Source of the DNA: an uncultured Acidobacteriia bacterium
GTDB lineage: Bacteria; Acidobacteriota; Terriglobia; Bryobacterales; Bryobacteraceae
Reading direction: 5' to 3'
NCBI GenBank assembly: GCA_903900705.1
Contig: CAIUOG010000179.1
Location: forward strand, 36,500-100,499
DNA: 64,000 nucleotides
The notes beneath the pieces are model-generated. The model was not told where the DNA came from and searched no databases. It saw only the letters and a list, made by a program, of their open reading frames with translations. Shown piece after piece: positions 54,204 through 62,737 of the stretch. Made by a program: the position numbers and the translations under genes. Within the stretch, counting starts at the first letter, position 1; every line of letters starts with the position of its first letter.

Positions 54204-55186
54204 TCGTCCCCATCCTGCGGGCGCTTGCCACGGCGGCAAAGCGCGAGCGGCAGACCTTCCGGTCCGTTGCGACGAACAACTTCTTTCTCGTGACCCTGAT
54301 TTTATTGGGTCCCGCGGGAATGTTTCTCTACATGGTGGGCGCGGTGGTGGTCTTCTTTCCCCTGAGCGCGGACCCGCTGCGAAAGATTCCGGCGGACCGG
54401 TTTCCGCTGTGGCCGCTCAGCCGGGCGGAGCACTGGAAACTACGCCTGCTGAGCCCGTGGATCAACCCGATCACCTGGCTGCTGGCGGCTCTGGCGCTCT
54501 GGTCGCTGCGGCATACCGAAAGCCTGAGCCTGCTGCTGTTGCTGGTGGGACTTTTCGCCGCCGGCTTTGCCCTGCCCTCCCTGAGCGGCGAGCCCGCGTG
54601 GCTGCGCTGGATTCCCGCGTTTCCGGGCCGCATGGGACAGATCCTGCGAAAGAATCTGCGGGAGATCCTCATGACTCTGGATTTCTATGTGGCGCTGCTG
54701 CTGAGCATTTCCGGCTTCGTGTATCGTGTGGCGATCAGGGACCTGCCGGCCGAGGCGCTGATGCTGATGACGTTGCTGGTGGTGCTGGCGCTATCCGGGT
54801 ACGCGCAGTGCCTGTTTGGCCTCGAATCGAAAAGCGGCCTGCGGCGTTATCAGCTGATGCCGCTTGAAGGCTGGCGCGTGATTGCGGCGAAGGACGTGGC
54901 TTTCGTGCTGGTGACGGTGGCGCTGACGTTGCCGCTTGCGCCTCTCACCGGGCTGGCGTCGTCACTGGCGCTGCTGGCGTTCGGCCATCAGCCTTCGGTG
55001 GAAGAGCGCCGCGAGCAGAAGCGCTGGCGGTTCTCCGGAGGCGCGTCCGTCAGCAGTTGCGTCACGTTGACGCTGGCGTTGACCATGGCGGGCGTGACGG
55101 CCTTTCGCATCACGCCCCTGATTGTAATTCCCTGCGCTCTGGCCTGCGCGGGCTCGGCCTGTTGGTACGGCCGCAGGTTGTATTAG
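54200..55186 (+). CDS. ABC-type membrane permease partner
   Basis: A membrane protein with roughly 7-8 hydrophobic helices (FFLVTLILLGPAGMFLYMVGAVVVFF, shown here as VTLILLGPAGMFL, LLLLLVGLFAAGFAL, VALLLSISGFVYR and LTLALTMAGVTAFRI). No recognised permease family. GTG 54200 overlaps the ATPase stop (GTGA), so I take it as start; GTG 54164 is an in-frame alternative. Together they form an ABC exporter or related membrane complex. Confidence 0.75.
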   Translation: MIVPILRALATAAKRERQTFRSVATNNFFLVTLILLGPAGMFLYMVGAVVVFFPLSADPLRKIPADRFPLWPLSRAEHWKLRLLSPWINPITWLLAALALWSLRHTESLSLLLLLVGLFAAGFALPSLSGEPAWLRWIPAFPGRMGQILRKNLREILMTLDFYVALLLSISGFVYRVAIRDLPAEALMLMTLLVVLALSGYAQCLFGLESKSGLRRYQLMPLEGWRVIAAKDVAFVLVTVALTLPLAPLTGLASSLALLAFGHQPSVEERREQKRWRFSGGASVSSCVTLTLALTMAGVTAFRITPLIVIPCALACAGSACWYGRRLY

Positions 55187-56556
55187 CTCCTGCCTAATTC
55201 TTCGAAAAAGTGTCCCAGAGTGCGGATGCCATCGAAGTAGTTCCGGATGTTGTACTTTTCATTGGGCGAGTGCAGGCCGTCATCGGGCAGTCCGAAGCCC
55301 ATCAGGATGGTGGGAATGCCCAGGTGATTGGCGAAGTCGCCGACGATCGGAATGGAGCCACCCGAGCGCGTGAAGACAGTGGGCTTGCCGAACACATCGC
55401 TGAATGCCTGGGCGGCGACGCGAATCGCGGGATGATCCGGATTCACCATCAGGCCGGGGCCGGAGCTCAGCACTCGCACCTCGCACTGAATGCCTTTGGG
55501 CGCGTTGGCGGCGACGAACTCCTTCACCGCCGCGACGATCTTCTCCGGATCCTGCCGGGGCACCAGACGAATGCTGACCTTGGCCACGGCTTTGGCGGGA
55601 ATCACGGTCTTCGCGCCGGCCCCGGTGAAGCCGCCGGCGATGCCGTGAACTTCGAAGGTGGGGCGCGCCCAGGTGCGTTCAAAAACGGAATAGCCGGGCT
55701 CACCGGTCAGCGCGGTTGCGCCGACTTCGTCTTTCAGATACTCGGCCTCGTCAAAGGGCAGATGCGTCCAGCTCTCTTTCTCTTCGGCGGAGGGGGCCTC
55801 CACGTCGTCATAGATGCCGGGAATCAGGATATGACCATCGGCGTCTTTGGCCTTTGACAACAACTCCACCAGCCCGAAGACAGCGTTGGGCGCGGCGCCG
55901 CCATACAATCCGGAGTGCAGATCGCGCCCCGGACCTCTGGCTTCGATTTCCATGTAGACCAGGCCGCGCAGACCGATATTGAGGGTGGGAAGACCGGGCG
56001 CGTACATCTCCGTATCGGAGACCAGCGCGACGTCGGCTTTGAGCTTTTCGGGGTTCTTTTCGACGTACTCGGCAACGGAGAGACCGCCCACTTCCTCTTC
56101 GCCTTCAAGCAGGAACTTCAGATTCACCGGCGGATGGCCGTGCACGGCCTTCAGAGCTTCAATCGCCTTGATGTGCGAGTACATCTGGCCCTTGTCGTCG
56201 GCTGAGCCGCGGGCGTAAAGGTTGCCGTCGCGCTCCGTGGGTTCAAAGGGCGGGCTGACCCAGAGTTCCAGCGGGTCCGGCGGCTGCACGTCGAAATGGC
56301 CGTAGCAAAGAACGGTGGGCTTGCCGGGGGCATGCAGCCAGTCCGCATAAACCAGCGGGTGGCGTTCCGTCTCGATGATTTCAACGTTTTCCATGCCGAC
56401 GTCGCGCAGCTTGCCGGCCACATATTCCGCCGCCTTGTGGGTGTCGCCGTTGTGTTCGGGAAGGGTGGAGATGCTCGGGATGCGGAGCAGCTCTTTGAGC
56501 TCTTCAAGGAAACGGGCTTCGTTTTGCTGGACGTAGAGATCGATGGCTTCAGACAT
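55183..56556 (-). CDS. M20-family dipeptidase
   Basis: A 457-residue cytosolic M20 peptidase with CYGHFDVQPPDP, GSADDKGQMYSHI, the catalytic EGEEEVGG, the bridging VSDTEMYAPG, and RDLHSGLYGGAAPNAV. No signal peptide. It likely cleaves dipeptides or N-acyl peptides with two zinc or manganese ions. The 3' end overlaps the convergent permease by 4 bases. Confidence 0.93.
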   Translation of the reverse strand: MSEAIDLYVQQNEARFLEELKELLRIPSISTLPEHNGDTHKAAEYVAGKLRDVGMENVEIIETERHPLVYADWLHAPGKPTVLCYGHFDVQPPDPLELWVSPPFEPTERDGNLYARGSADDKGQMYSHIKAIEALKAVHGHPPVNLKFLLEGEEEVGGLSVAEYVEKNPEKLKADVALVSDTEMYAPGLPTLNIGLRGLVYMEIEARGPGRDLHSGLYGGAAPNAVFGLVELLSKAKDADGHILIPGIYDDVEAPSAEEKESWTHLPFDEAEYLKDEVGATALTGEPGYSVFERTWARPTFEVHGIAGGFTGAGAKTVIPAKAVAKVSIRLVPRQDPEKIVAAVKEFVAANAPKGIQCEVRVLSSGPGLMVNPDHPAIRVAAQAFSDVFGKPTVFTRSGGSIPIVGDFANHLGIPTILMGFGLPDDGLHSPNEKYNIRNYFDGIRTLGHFFEELGRS

Positions 56557-56626
56557 GATTCGGCTCCGGTGGTTCCGATTTCAGGGTATCGCGGTGGTAA
56601 GGGCGGTCGCGGGTGGCTGCGAGAGA

Positions 56627-56662
56627 TTTGAGAAATTTAAAGTGATAGTTTAAAATTATCAA
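56627..56662. repeat. 36-bp AT-rich repeat, left copy
   Basis: Begins TTTGAGAAATTTAAAGT and ends near TATCAA, immediately before the GTG start of the ATPase gene. It shares most positions (TTTGAG, then ATTTAAAGT two bases later) with the right copy at 57862-57897. It is an imperfect inverted repeat. Confidence 0.7.
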
Positions 56663-56663
56663 T

Positions 56664-57866
56664 GTGAAGTATGTTGTCAGAGCGATTTCGGATACCGTAA
56701 CCGAGGCCGCGAAAAACTTCCCGGCGGTGGTTCTGACGGGGCCGCGGCGCGCCGGAAAGACCACGGTTTTCCGGCATGCGTTCCCGCGTGCGCAGTACGT
56801 GCTCCTTGAGGATCCGGATGTCCGTAATCGCGCGAAGGCGGATCCCCGGGGCCTGCTGGATGAATTGAAGCCTCCGGTGATCTTCGATGAGATTCAGAAC
56901 GTGCCGGAGTTGTTCGACTATATCCGCTCCCGCATCGATGCGAAGCCCCGGGAGACGGGGCGGTGGCTTTTTACGGGCTCGCAGGAGGCGCCGCTCATGC
57001 AGGGAGTCACCGAGTCCATGGCGGGCCGGGCCGCCATTCTGCAGATGCTGCCCTTCAGCCTCACGGAGACTCCGAAGGCGACCCTGCTGGCGGGTGGCTA
57101 TCCGGAGGTGCTGGCGCGCCCCGCCAACCGCGCGCTCTGGTTCAGTTCGTACATCCAGACCTATCTGGAGCGCGATGTGCGCGCCGTGGCAAACATCAGG
57201 GACCTGGGCACATTCCGCCGCTTCCTCGCGCTGGTGGCGAGCCGACACGGACAGACACTGAACCGGTCAGATCTGGCGACGCCGCTTGGCGTGTCCGTGC
57301 CCACCGTGAATGAGTGGATCCACATTCTCGAAATCACCGGGCAGATCTTTCTGGTGCCGCCTTACTTTGAGAATTTCGGCAAGCGCCTGATCAAATCGCC
57401 GAAACTTTACCTCAGCGATTCCGGCCTGGCCTGTTATCTGCTGGGCATCACGACGCAGGCCGAACTCGAGCGCTCTCCGTTTCTGGGAACGATTTTTGAG
57501 GGTTTTGTCGCGGCCGAAATCATGAAGAGCCAGGTAAATCAGGGGCGACGACGCGAGCTTTATCACTTCCGCGATCAGCAGGGTCTGGAGGTGGATTTCC
57601 TGTTCCCGGGCGCGGGCGGGGATCTCTGGATGGTGGAATGCAAAGCCTCGAAAACGGTGCAGCCGGCCATGGCGGCTCCGATGGCTAATCTTCGCAAGGC
57701 CGGCGGAAATCAGCCCGGCGTGAGACTGGCGATTGTGCATCGCGCGGCGAAGTCGGGCCCGCCGGCAAAGGCGTTGACGACGGGGGTGGAAGCGCTGGAT
57801 CCGGCGGAGTTCGCGGCGGCTCTGGGCGGGCGGAAACGGGCCAGGCGGAAGGCTGTGAGTCTTTGA
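56664..57866 (+). CDS. AAA_14/DUF4143 ATPase
   Basis: An AAA-type ATPase of 400 residues: Walker A VVLTGPRRAGKTTVF, Walker B PVIFDEIQNVPEL, sensor WLFTGSQEAPLM, the DUF4143 domain with YIQTYLERDVRAV and KLYLSDSGLACYLLGI, and a C-terminal nuclease-like region (LEVDFLFPG, WMVECKAS). The last part resembles the PD-(D/E)XK fold. Such genes are multicopy and poorly understood. It is bracketed by related 36-bp palindromes. GTG start two bases after the left repeat. Confidence 0.9.
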   Translation: MKYVVRAISDTVTEAAKNFPAVVLTGPRRAGKTTVFRHAFPRAQYVLLEDPDVRNRAKADPRGLLDELKPPVIFDEIQNVPELFDYIRSRIDAKPRETGRWLFTGSQEAPLMQGVTESMAGRAAILQMLPFSLTETPKATLLAGGYPEVLARPANRALWFSSYIQTYLERDVRAVANIRDLGTFRRFLALVASRHGQTLNRSDLATPLGVSVPTVNEWIHILEITGQIFLVPPYFENFGKRLIKSPKLYLSDSGLACYLLGITTQAELERSPFLGTIFEGFVAAEIMKSQVNQGRRRELYHFRDQQGLEVDFLFPGAGGDLWMVECKASKTVQPAMAAPMANLRKAGGNQPGVRLAIVHRAAKSGPPAKALTTGVEALDPAEFAAALGGRKRARRKAVSL

Positions 57867-57898
57867 GTTATTTAAAGTACCACTTTAAATAACTCAAA
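57862..57898. repeat. 36-bp AT-rich perfect palindrome, right copy
   Basis: TTTGAGTTATTTAAAGT and ACTTTAAATAACTCAAA are perfect 17-bp arms around ACC. It overlaps the ATPase stop and abuts the stop of the convergent LssY-C gene. It could act as a bidirectional terminator or an element end. Confidence 0.75.
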
Positions 57899-57900
57899 AC

Positions 57901-59097
57901 TCAAAACAGGATGACCGCCATCGCCGCGTCTGTCTCCAACACGTCGCCGGTGGCGTTTTCAATGCTCTCCGGCACCTCCGGGCGGCCCACCAGAGCGATT
58001 GATTTCACCAGACCGGTGAACAGAAGATCCGCCACAATTTTGCCGCGTTCCATGTCGATCCGGTTCTCCACTTTGTGAATGAACGTGCGATCGCGTTCTG
58101 AGAAACTGATGCCCGTGTCATGCGTGGAGGAGCACACCCAGACGGGCTTGCCGGCAAAGGTATCCGGGCGGCGGAAGATGCGGAGATGATGGCGGCTGGC
58201 AAACGTGTTGTTGCCCTTCTGCAGCGCCATATCCGGGGGCCGGCCATCCAGCAGCAGAATCGACATGGGCCCTTCTTTGTAACCGCGGTCTTCAATGAGC
58301 GCGCGCGCCGTTTCCATCTTCGTGGAAGCGTTCAGTCTGGCGGCGGGCGTCCACCCCGCTTTTTCAAAGGCCGTGCGGATTTCCTGTTCGGTTCCGATGA
58401 ACATCAGGTTGGTGATGTCGGAAGGCCGGGGCGGATTCTCCGCCACGGTGCGGAAGGGCTGGCGGCTGACCAGCGCGGGCAGCGCGGCTTCATTGGGAAA
58501 GGGAAGCAGCTTCGATTCCGGTCCGGTGGTGACGCCGGCCCAGTTGAGCGGCGCGGTGAGCTTCACGCGCAGTTCCGTGCCGGCGTCGTAGTCGATGTTT
58601 GCGTTGACGTCCCCGATCTTCAGGGTCTGTTTTGCGCCCGCCAGAATTCCGGCGAGACCGGCGAGCTTATCGTTCGCCTGCAGCTTTGCAATGCCCTGGC
58701 TGAGGCGTGTGCCGTAAGCCTGGGAAGCATCAATCCCGAGGATCACGCCCTTCTCATCCACGGTTTCGCGGGCGTTTTCAAGACCGCTGACAACTGCGGA
58801 GACCGGGGCCTTCACATGGCCGTCCGTGACTTCGGTAAAGACCAGCTGCAGTTGCGCGCGCTCCGTATCCTGCGCGGGTTTGGCGAGCTTCACCACACCG
58901 TTCAGAACAGGCCCGGCAGGCAGCAGAATCCTGCCCTCCACCACTACAGGCGCAATCACCGACGCATGAATCACGCCCGCGGGAACAGGCGCTTCACTGG
59001 CAACTTTATCGTTGAGACGGATACTGATCTCCGTCCCGGCGGGAATCTGAGCGGCGAAAACAGGCGTCAGGAACAACGCCAGAACCGCGAACCTCAT
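57901..59097 (-). CDS. Secreted LssY C-terminal domain protein
   Basis: A signal peptide (ending at residue 15) and an N-terminal beta-rich half (AQIPAGTEISIRLNDKV, a TrbI-like barrel). The C-terminal half is LssY_C-like: NLMFIGTEQEIRTAFEKAGW, shown as NLMFIGTEQEI, STKMETARALI, FASRHHLRIFRRPD and WVCSSTHDTGISFS. Function unknown. It overlaps the following gene (59094). Confidence 0.75.
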   Translation of the reverse strand: MRFAVLALFLTPVFAAQIPAGTEISIRLNDKVASEAPVPAGVIHASVIAPVVVEGRILLPAGPVLNGVVKLAKPAQDTERAQLQLVFTEVTDGHVKAPVSAVVSGLENARETVDEKGVILGIDASQAYGTRLSQGIAKLQANDKLAGLAGILAGAKQTLKIGDVNANIDYDAGTELRVKLTAPLNWAGVTTGPESKLLPFPNEAALPALVSRQPFRTVAENPPRPSDITNLMFIGTEQEIRTAFEKAGWTPAARLNASTKMETARALIEDRGYKEGPMSILLLDGRPPDMALQKGNNTFASRHHLRIFRRPDTFAGKPVWVCSSTHDTGISFSERDRTFIHKVENRIDMERGKIVADLLFTGLVKSIALVGRPEVPESIENATGDVLETDAAMAVILF

Positions 59098-59582
59098 TTT
59101 GCCTTCAACTCCAGTACAGGGCCTGTGATGTCTTCCACGCGAAGCACGACACCCTTTCGTTTTGTCACCACTTCCTCCGGCACATCGAAGCGGAAACCCA
59201 CCATGCGGTCGGCGGACGTGTGGCCTTTAATGGCCTCCCGGGTCCGCAGCGGAGGATTGTATTCCTCGCCCAGCTCCTTGTAATTCCGGAAGACGTTGGC
59301 GAGATCGACCCCCGCCAGCAGACTGCCGTTTACGCTGGAGCCATCGGCGGTATCGATACTGGCCTCCGCGCCGCGCACGACCATGTCGACATCGGCGTCA
59401 TTGGTGGCCCGGAAATCGAAGACCACGATGACCTCGTTGTCATCCACCTTCTGCGCCCGGACCTTGCCGATCTTCCCCACCGGCTCCAGGTGATTGCCTT
59501 TCGTATCGACGAAGCCCCGCCAGACCAGAAACGCAATCACCACCACCGCAATGCCGAAAGCAGCCAGGAAGGGTTTACTCAT
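59094..59582 (-). CDS. Hypothetical membrane-anchored protein
   Basis: One N-terminal helix (AAFGIAVVVIAFLVW) followed by a single beta-sandwich-like domain with IVVFDFRATNDADVDMVVRG, split here as IVVFDFRATND and VDMVVRG. The pattern suggests a periplasmic Ig-like module. It overlaps the LssY-C gene by 4 bases, indicating co-expression. Confidence 0.6.
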   Translation of the reverse strand: MSKPFLAAFGIAVVVIAFLVWRGFVDTKGNHLEPVGKIGKVRAQKVDDNEVIVVFDFRATNDADVDMVVRGAEASIDTADGSSVNGSLLAGVDLANVFRNYKELGEEYNPPLRTREAIKGHTSADRMVGFRFDVPEEVVTKRKGVVLRVEDITGPVLELKAK

Positions 59583-59590
59583 GATCCGGC

Positions 59591-60523
59591 TTAGAGCTCT
59601 CCGACCATGTGCATGATGTTCTTCATGGAAATATGCGCCTTCTCAATTAACGTCCCGTCGAAGATGTGGGTTTCGAGGCCAATGTGACCTGTATAACCAT
59701 CCTTCTGCATGGCTTCGAGAATCGCCTTCCAGTTGATCTTCTCCGGGCTGTCGTCCAGCAGGCCCTTTGCCTTGAACTGCGCGTTCAGCATGCGGTTTTT
59801 CGGCAGCACGGAATAGCCATCGGGCCAGGGCACTTCCTTGAGCGGCAGGGCGTTTTGCGGATCCCAGTTGAAGCCAATATGCTTTGAGGGCAGCATCGCC
59901 ATAATGTCGCGCGTCTCCGCGGAGGTGCCGATATTCTGCGAGTTTTCGTTCTCGATCAGCAGCTTCACCTTGCCCTTTTCAGCGATCGGCGTCAGCTCTT
60001 CCATGGTCTGCACGATCAGCTTGTAAGTGGTTTCCGGATTCGCCACGCGCGTCCCGGTGAAGACGCGGATCTTATCGACGCCCAGAATATTGGCGGCATT
60101 GACGGCGCTGGTGACGTCTTCCCGGCGCTTATCCCAGCGCTTCTGTTCGGCCGCGAGGCGCGTGGCGCGCTGCTCGTCGGTCTCCTTGCGCATCCGTGCC
60201 GGTTCGGTGCCGGGCCAGGTGAATTTCAGCAGACCGGTGTTGAGGAAGGACACCCTGAGCTTGTTCGAGGCCAGTTCGGCCGCCCAGCGCTTCAGTTCCG
60301 GCTCGGTGAGAAACGCGAATTCCTTCTTCGTTTCCGGCACATTGCGCAGTTCCACCCATTGCAGCCCGTACTGGTGAGCGAATTCAATCGCCTCGGCCTG
60401 CGTCTTGCCAATCTCGTCTGTGATGGCGCTGATATTGGCCTTCGTGATGCGCGATTTGAAGGCGCTGAGGGGTGTGGCGGCAAGGACGCCGGCGGCGCCA
60501 GCCAGTAATTCTCGTCTGGTCAT
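59591..60523 (-). CDS. Tat-exported sugar phosphate isomerase/epimerase-like protein
   Basis: A twin-arginine signal (TRRELLAGAAGVLAATPLSA) precedes a xylose-isomerase-like TIM barrel: ISAITDEIGK, VDKIRVFTGT, LLIENENSQN, IGFNWDPQN and IGLETHIFDG (metal and substrate Glu, Asp and His). Related secreted proteins accompany Gfo/Idh/MocA oxidoreductases. ATG 60523 was chosen over 60577. Divergent from the ACT gene. Confidence 0.87.
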   Translation of the reverse strand: MTRRELLAGAAGVLAATPLSAFKSRITKANISAITDEIGKTQAEAIEFAHQYGLQWVELRNVPETKKEFAFLTEPELKRWAAELASNKLRVSFLNTGLLKFTWPGTEPARMRKETDEQRATRLAAEQKRWDKRREDVTSAVNAANILGVDKIRVFTGTRVANPETTYKLIVQTMEELTPIAEKGKVKLLIENENSQNIGTSAETRDIMAMLPSKHIGFNWDPQNALPLKEVPWPDGYSVLPKNRMLNAQFKAKGLLDDSPEKINWKAILEAMQKDGYTGHIGLETHIFDGTLIEKAHISMKNIMHMVGEL

Positions 60524-60558
60524 TATTGCGATGATATATCGAGACGCTGCCTGCGAAC

Positions 60559-61251
60559 ATGACATCCTCCGAATCAACCGCTGTTTCCGTTACAGACAAC
60601 CATGGACTTCTGATTGACGCCGTCGCCGGGCCGGGGGTGCTCTACGGCCTGACGGGTGTGATTGCGGATCACCAGGGCGACATCGGCGCCTGCTCCATCA
60701 TCGAAAACACGGCGGAGGGCGCCCGGATCTATTTCGAGATTCGGACGCCGCAGTCGCCGCCGCTCGAAGTGATGCTGCGCGATCTGCGCGCGCTGCCGAT
60801 TGTGCGGCGCGTGGATGTGGTGAAGAGCATGGAGCGGATCTACGGGAAGCGGATCATCATCATGGGCGGTGGCGCGCAGGTGGCGCAGGTGGCGATCGGC
60901 GCGATTGTGGAGGCGGACCGCCACAACATTCGCGGCGAACATATCTCCGTGGACACGATTCCGCTGGTGGGTGAGCAGCAGCTGGCCGACGCCGTGCGCG
61001 CCGTCCCGCGCCTGCCGCGCGCACGGGCCCTGGTGCTGGCCGGTTCGCTGATGGGTGGCGAGATCGAGGTCGCGGTGCGGGATGTGCGGAAGACCGGGCT
61101 GCTGGTGATCAGCCTGAACATGGCGGGCAGCGTGCCGGATGCGGCGGACCTGGTGGTGACGGACCCGGTGCAGGCGGGCGTGATGGCCGTGATGGCGGTA
61201 GCCGATACCGCGAAATTTACGGTGGAGAAATTGAAGAGGCGCGTTTTTTAG
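60559..61251 (+). CDS. ACT domain-DUF5612 protein
   Basis: An N-terminal ACT domain ([32 protein letters not shown]) is followed by a DUF5612 domain with [47 protein letters not shown] and [18 protein letters not shown]. This combination is known mainly from archaea, especially methanogens. Amino-acid sensing is likely but unproven. A short stem-loop overlaps the stop codon. Confidence 0.8.
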   Translation: MTSSESTAVSVTDNHGLLIDAVAGPGVLYGLTGVIADHQGDIGACSIIENTAEGARIYFEIRTPQSPPLEVMLRDLRALPIVRRVDVVKSMERIYGKRIIIMGGGAQVAQVAIGAIVEADRHNIRGEHISVDTIPLVGEQQLADAVRAVPRLPRARALVLAGSLMGGEIEVAVRDVRKTGLLVISLNMAGSVPDAADLVVTDPVQAGVMAVMAVADTAKFTVEKLKRRVF

Positions 61252-61260
61252 ACGCGCCTC
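61236..61260. other. Stem-loop at the end of the ACT gene
   Basis: GAGGCGCGT and ACGCGCCTC form a 9-bp stem with a loop carrying the run of T residues, overlapping the stop codon. It lacks a trailing T run, so termination is uncertain. Confidence 0.4.
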
Positions 61261-61266
61261 CGGTTG

Positions 61267-61308
61267 GTTGATCCGGCTGGGTTGATCTGGCTGGGTTGAT
61301 CTGGCTGG
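61267..61308. repeat. 14-bp tandem repeat, three copies
   Basis: Units GTTGATCCGGCTGG, GTTGATCTGGCTGG and GTTGATCTGGCTGG, differing at one base in the first unit, lie between two convergent genes. Confidence 0.85.
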
Positions 61309-61321
61309 GTTAACCGGGTGA

Positions 61322-62503
61322 TTACTTGCGCAGGAACTGGCCGATGGAGCGCGTTGCCTGCCGCATGCGGTGTTCGTTTTCAACGAACGCGAAGCGCACA
61401 AAGCCTTCGCCCATGGGGCCGAAGCCGACGCCTGGCGAGACCGCCACCAGAGCCTCCTGCATCAGCAGTTTGGCGAATTCAAGCGAGCCCATTGCCCGGT
61501 ACTGTTCCGGCAGCGGCGCCCAGAGGAACATGGAGCCTTTCGGCGGTTCCACCGGCCAGCCGGCGCGGTTCAGTCCGTCCACCAGGGTGTCACGGCGCTG
61601 TTTGTAAGTTGCCCGGATCCGGTCTGTGTCCGCGTCGCATTCGCGCAGCGCGACAATCGACGCGATCTGGATGGGCTGGAACATACCGTAATCGAGGTAG
61701 CTCTTGATGCGCGCCAGCGCCGCGATCATCTTCTCGTTGCCGAGACAGAAGCCCACGCGCCAGCCGGGCATATCGAAGCTCTTCGACATGGAGTAGATTT
61801 CGACGGCGATTTCCTTCGCGCCCGGCACTTCCATGATGCTGGGCGGGACGTAGCCATCGAAGCCGAACTCGGCATAGGCGAAGTCATGCACGATGAGCGT
61901 GCCGTGATGCCGGCAGAGCTCCACGATCTCCGTGAGGAAAGGCAGATCGACACAGATCGTGGTGGGGTTGTGAGGGAAGGAGATCAGCAGCATCTTCGGC
62001 GGCTTGATCGATTCCCGGAAGAGTTCCTTTAAGCGTTCAAGGAAGGTCTCCGCATTCGGCATGGGCAGCATGTGGGAATAACCTTCCGACATGATGACGC
62101 CGTACTGATGGATGGGGTACGCCGGATTCGGCGCGGCAACCACGTCACCAGGTCCGACGGTGGCGAAGAGAAGATGCGCGAGCGCATCTTTCGCACCCAT
62201 CGTGACAATCGCTTCCTTTTCCGGATCGAGATCGACGTTGTACTTGCGCTTGTAGCGCTTGACGATCTCCTGGCGGAGGTGCGGAATGCCGCGGGACATG
62301 GAATATCTGTGGTTGCGCGGGTTGCGGGCGGCTTCAATCAGCTTGTCCACAACAACCTGCGGCGTCGCCCCGTCGGGATTCCCCATTCCGAGGTCGACGA
62401 CGTCCATCTGTGCTGCTCGTGCCTTTGCCTTCATCTCGTTGATGACGGCGAAGACATAAGGTGGCAGTTTCTGGATTCGGTAAAAGTCGTCTGTTCCTGA
62501 CAT
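61322..62503 (-). CDS. Alanine-type PLP aminotransferase (AlaC-like)
   Basis: A class I aminotransferase with VDLGMGNPDGATP, HRYSMSRGIPHLR, MGAKDALAHLL, SFPHNPTTICVD, HDFAYAEFGFDGY and the PLP Lys in YSMSKSFDMPGWRVGF. Likely an alanine- or DAP-type transaminase. ATG 62503 with AGGAAG was chosen; the longer frame is not supported. Confidence 0.92.
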   Translation of the reverse strand: MSGTDDFYRIQKLPPYVFAVINEMKAKARAAQMDVVDLGMGNPDGATPQVVVDKLIEAARNPRNHRYSMSRGIPHLRQEIVKRYKRKYNVDLDPEKEAIVTMGAKDALAHLLFATVGPGDVVAAPNPAYPIHQYGVIMSEGYSHMLPMPNAETFLERLKELFRESIKPPKMLLISFPHNPTTICVDLPFLTEIVELCRHHGTLIVHDFAYAEFGFDGYVPPSIMEVPGAKEIAVEIYSMSKSFDMPGWRVGFCLGNEKMIAALARIKSYLDYGMFQPIQIASIVALRECDADTDRIRATYKQRRDTLVDGLNRAGWPVEPPKGSMFLWAPLPEQYRAMGSLEFAKLLMQEALVAVSPGVGFGPMGEGFVRFAFVENEHRMRQATRSIGQFLRK

Positions 62504-62617
62504 GGGACTTCCTATTTTACCGGGAGGGGAGCGGTGGCGGCGGAAATGGGGGTTCCGAAGGGTGAGATTAGGAGCGAGAGGGGGTGCCGTGGTAAATTGA
62601 AATTTCGCCTTCCTCTG

Positions 62618-62693
62618 GTCCCCATCGTCTAGAGGCCCAGGACATCGCCCTTTCACGGCGGTAACGAGGGTTCGAATCCCTCTGGGGACGCCA
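62618..62693 (+). tRNA. tRNA-Glu(TTC)
   Basis: GTCCCCA at 62618-62624 pairs with TGGGGAC at 62683-62689, followed by G and an encoded CCA. The anticodon loop CTTTCAC gives anticodon TTC. This tRNA is a substrate of MnmA, also in the window. Confidence 0.97.
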
Positions 62694-62737
62694 ATTCCTT
62701 GGCTCTGCAGTAAACACTTCCATCACTCCCCTCTCAG

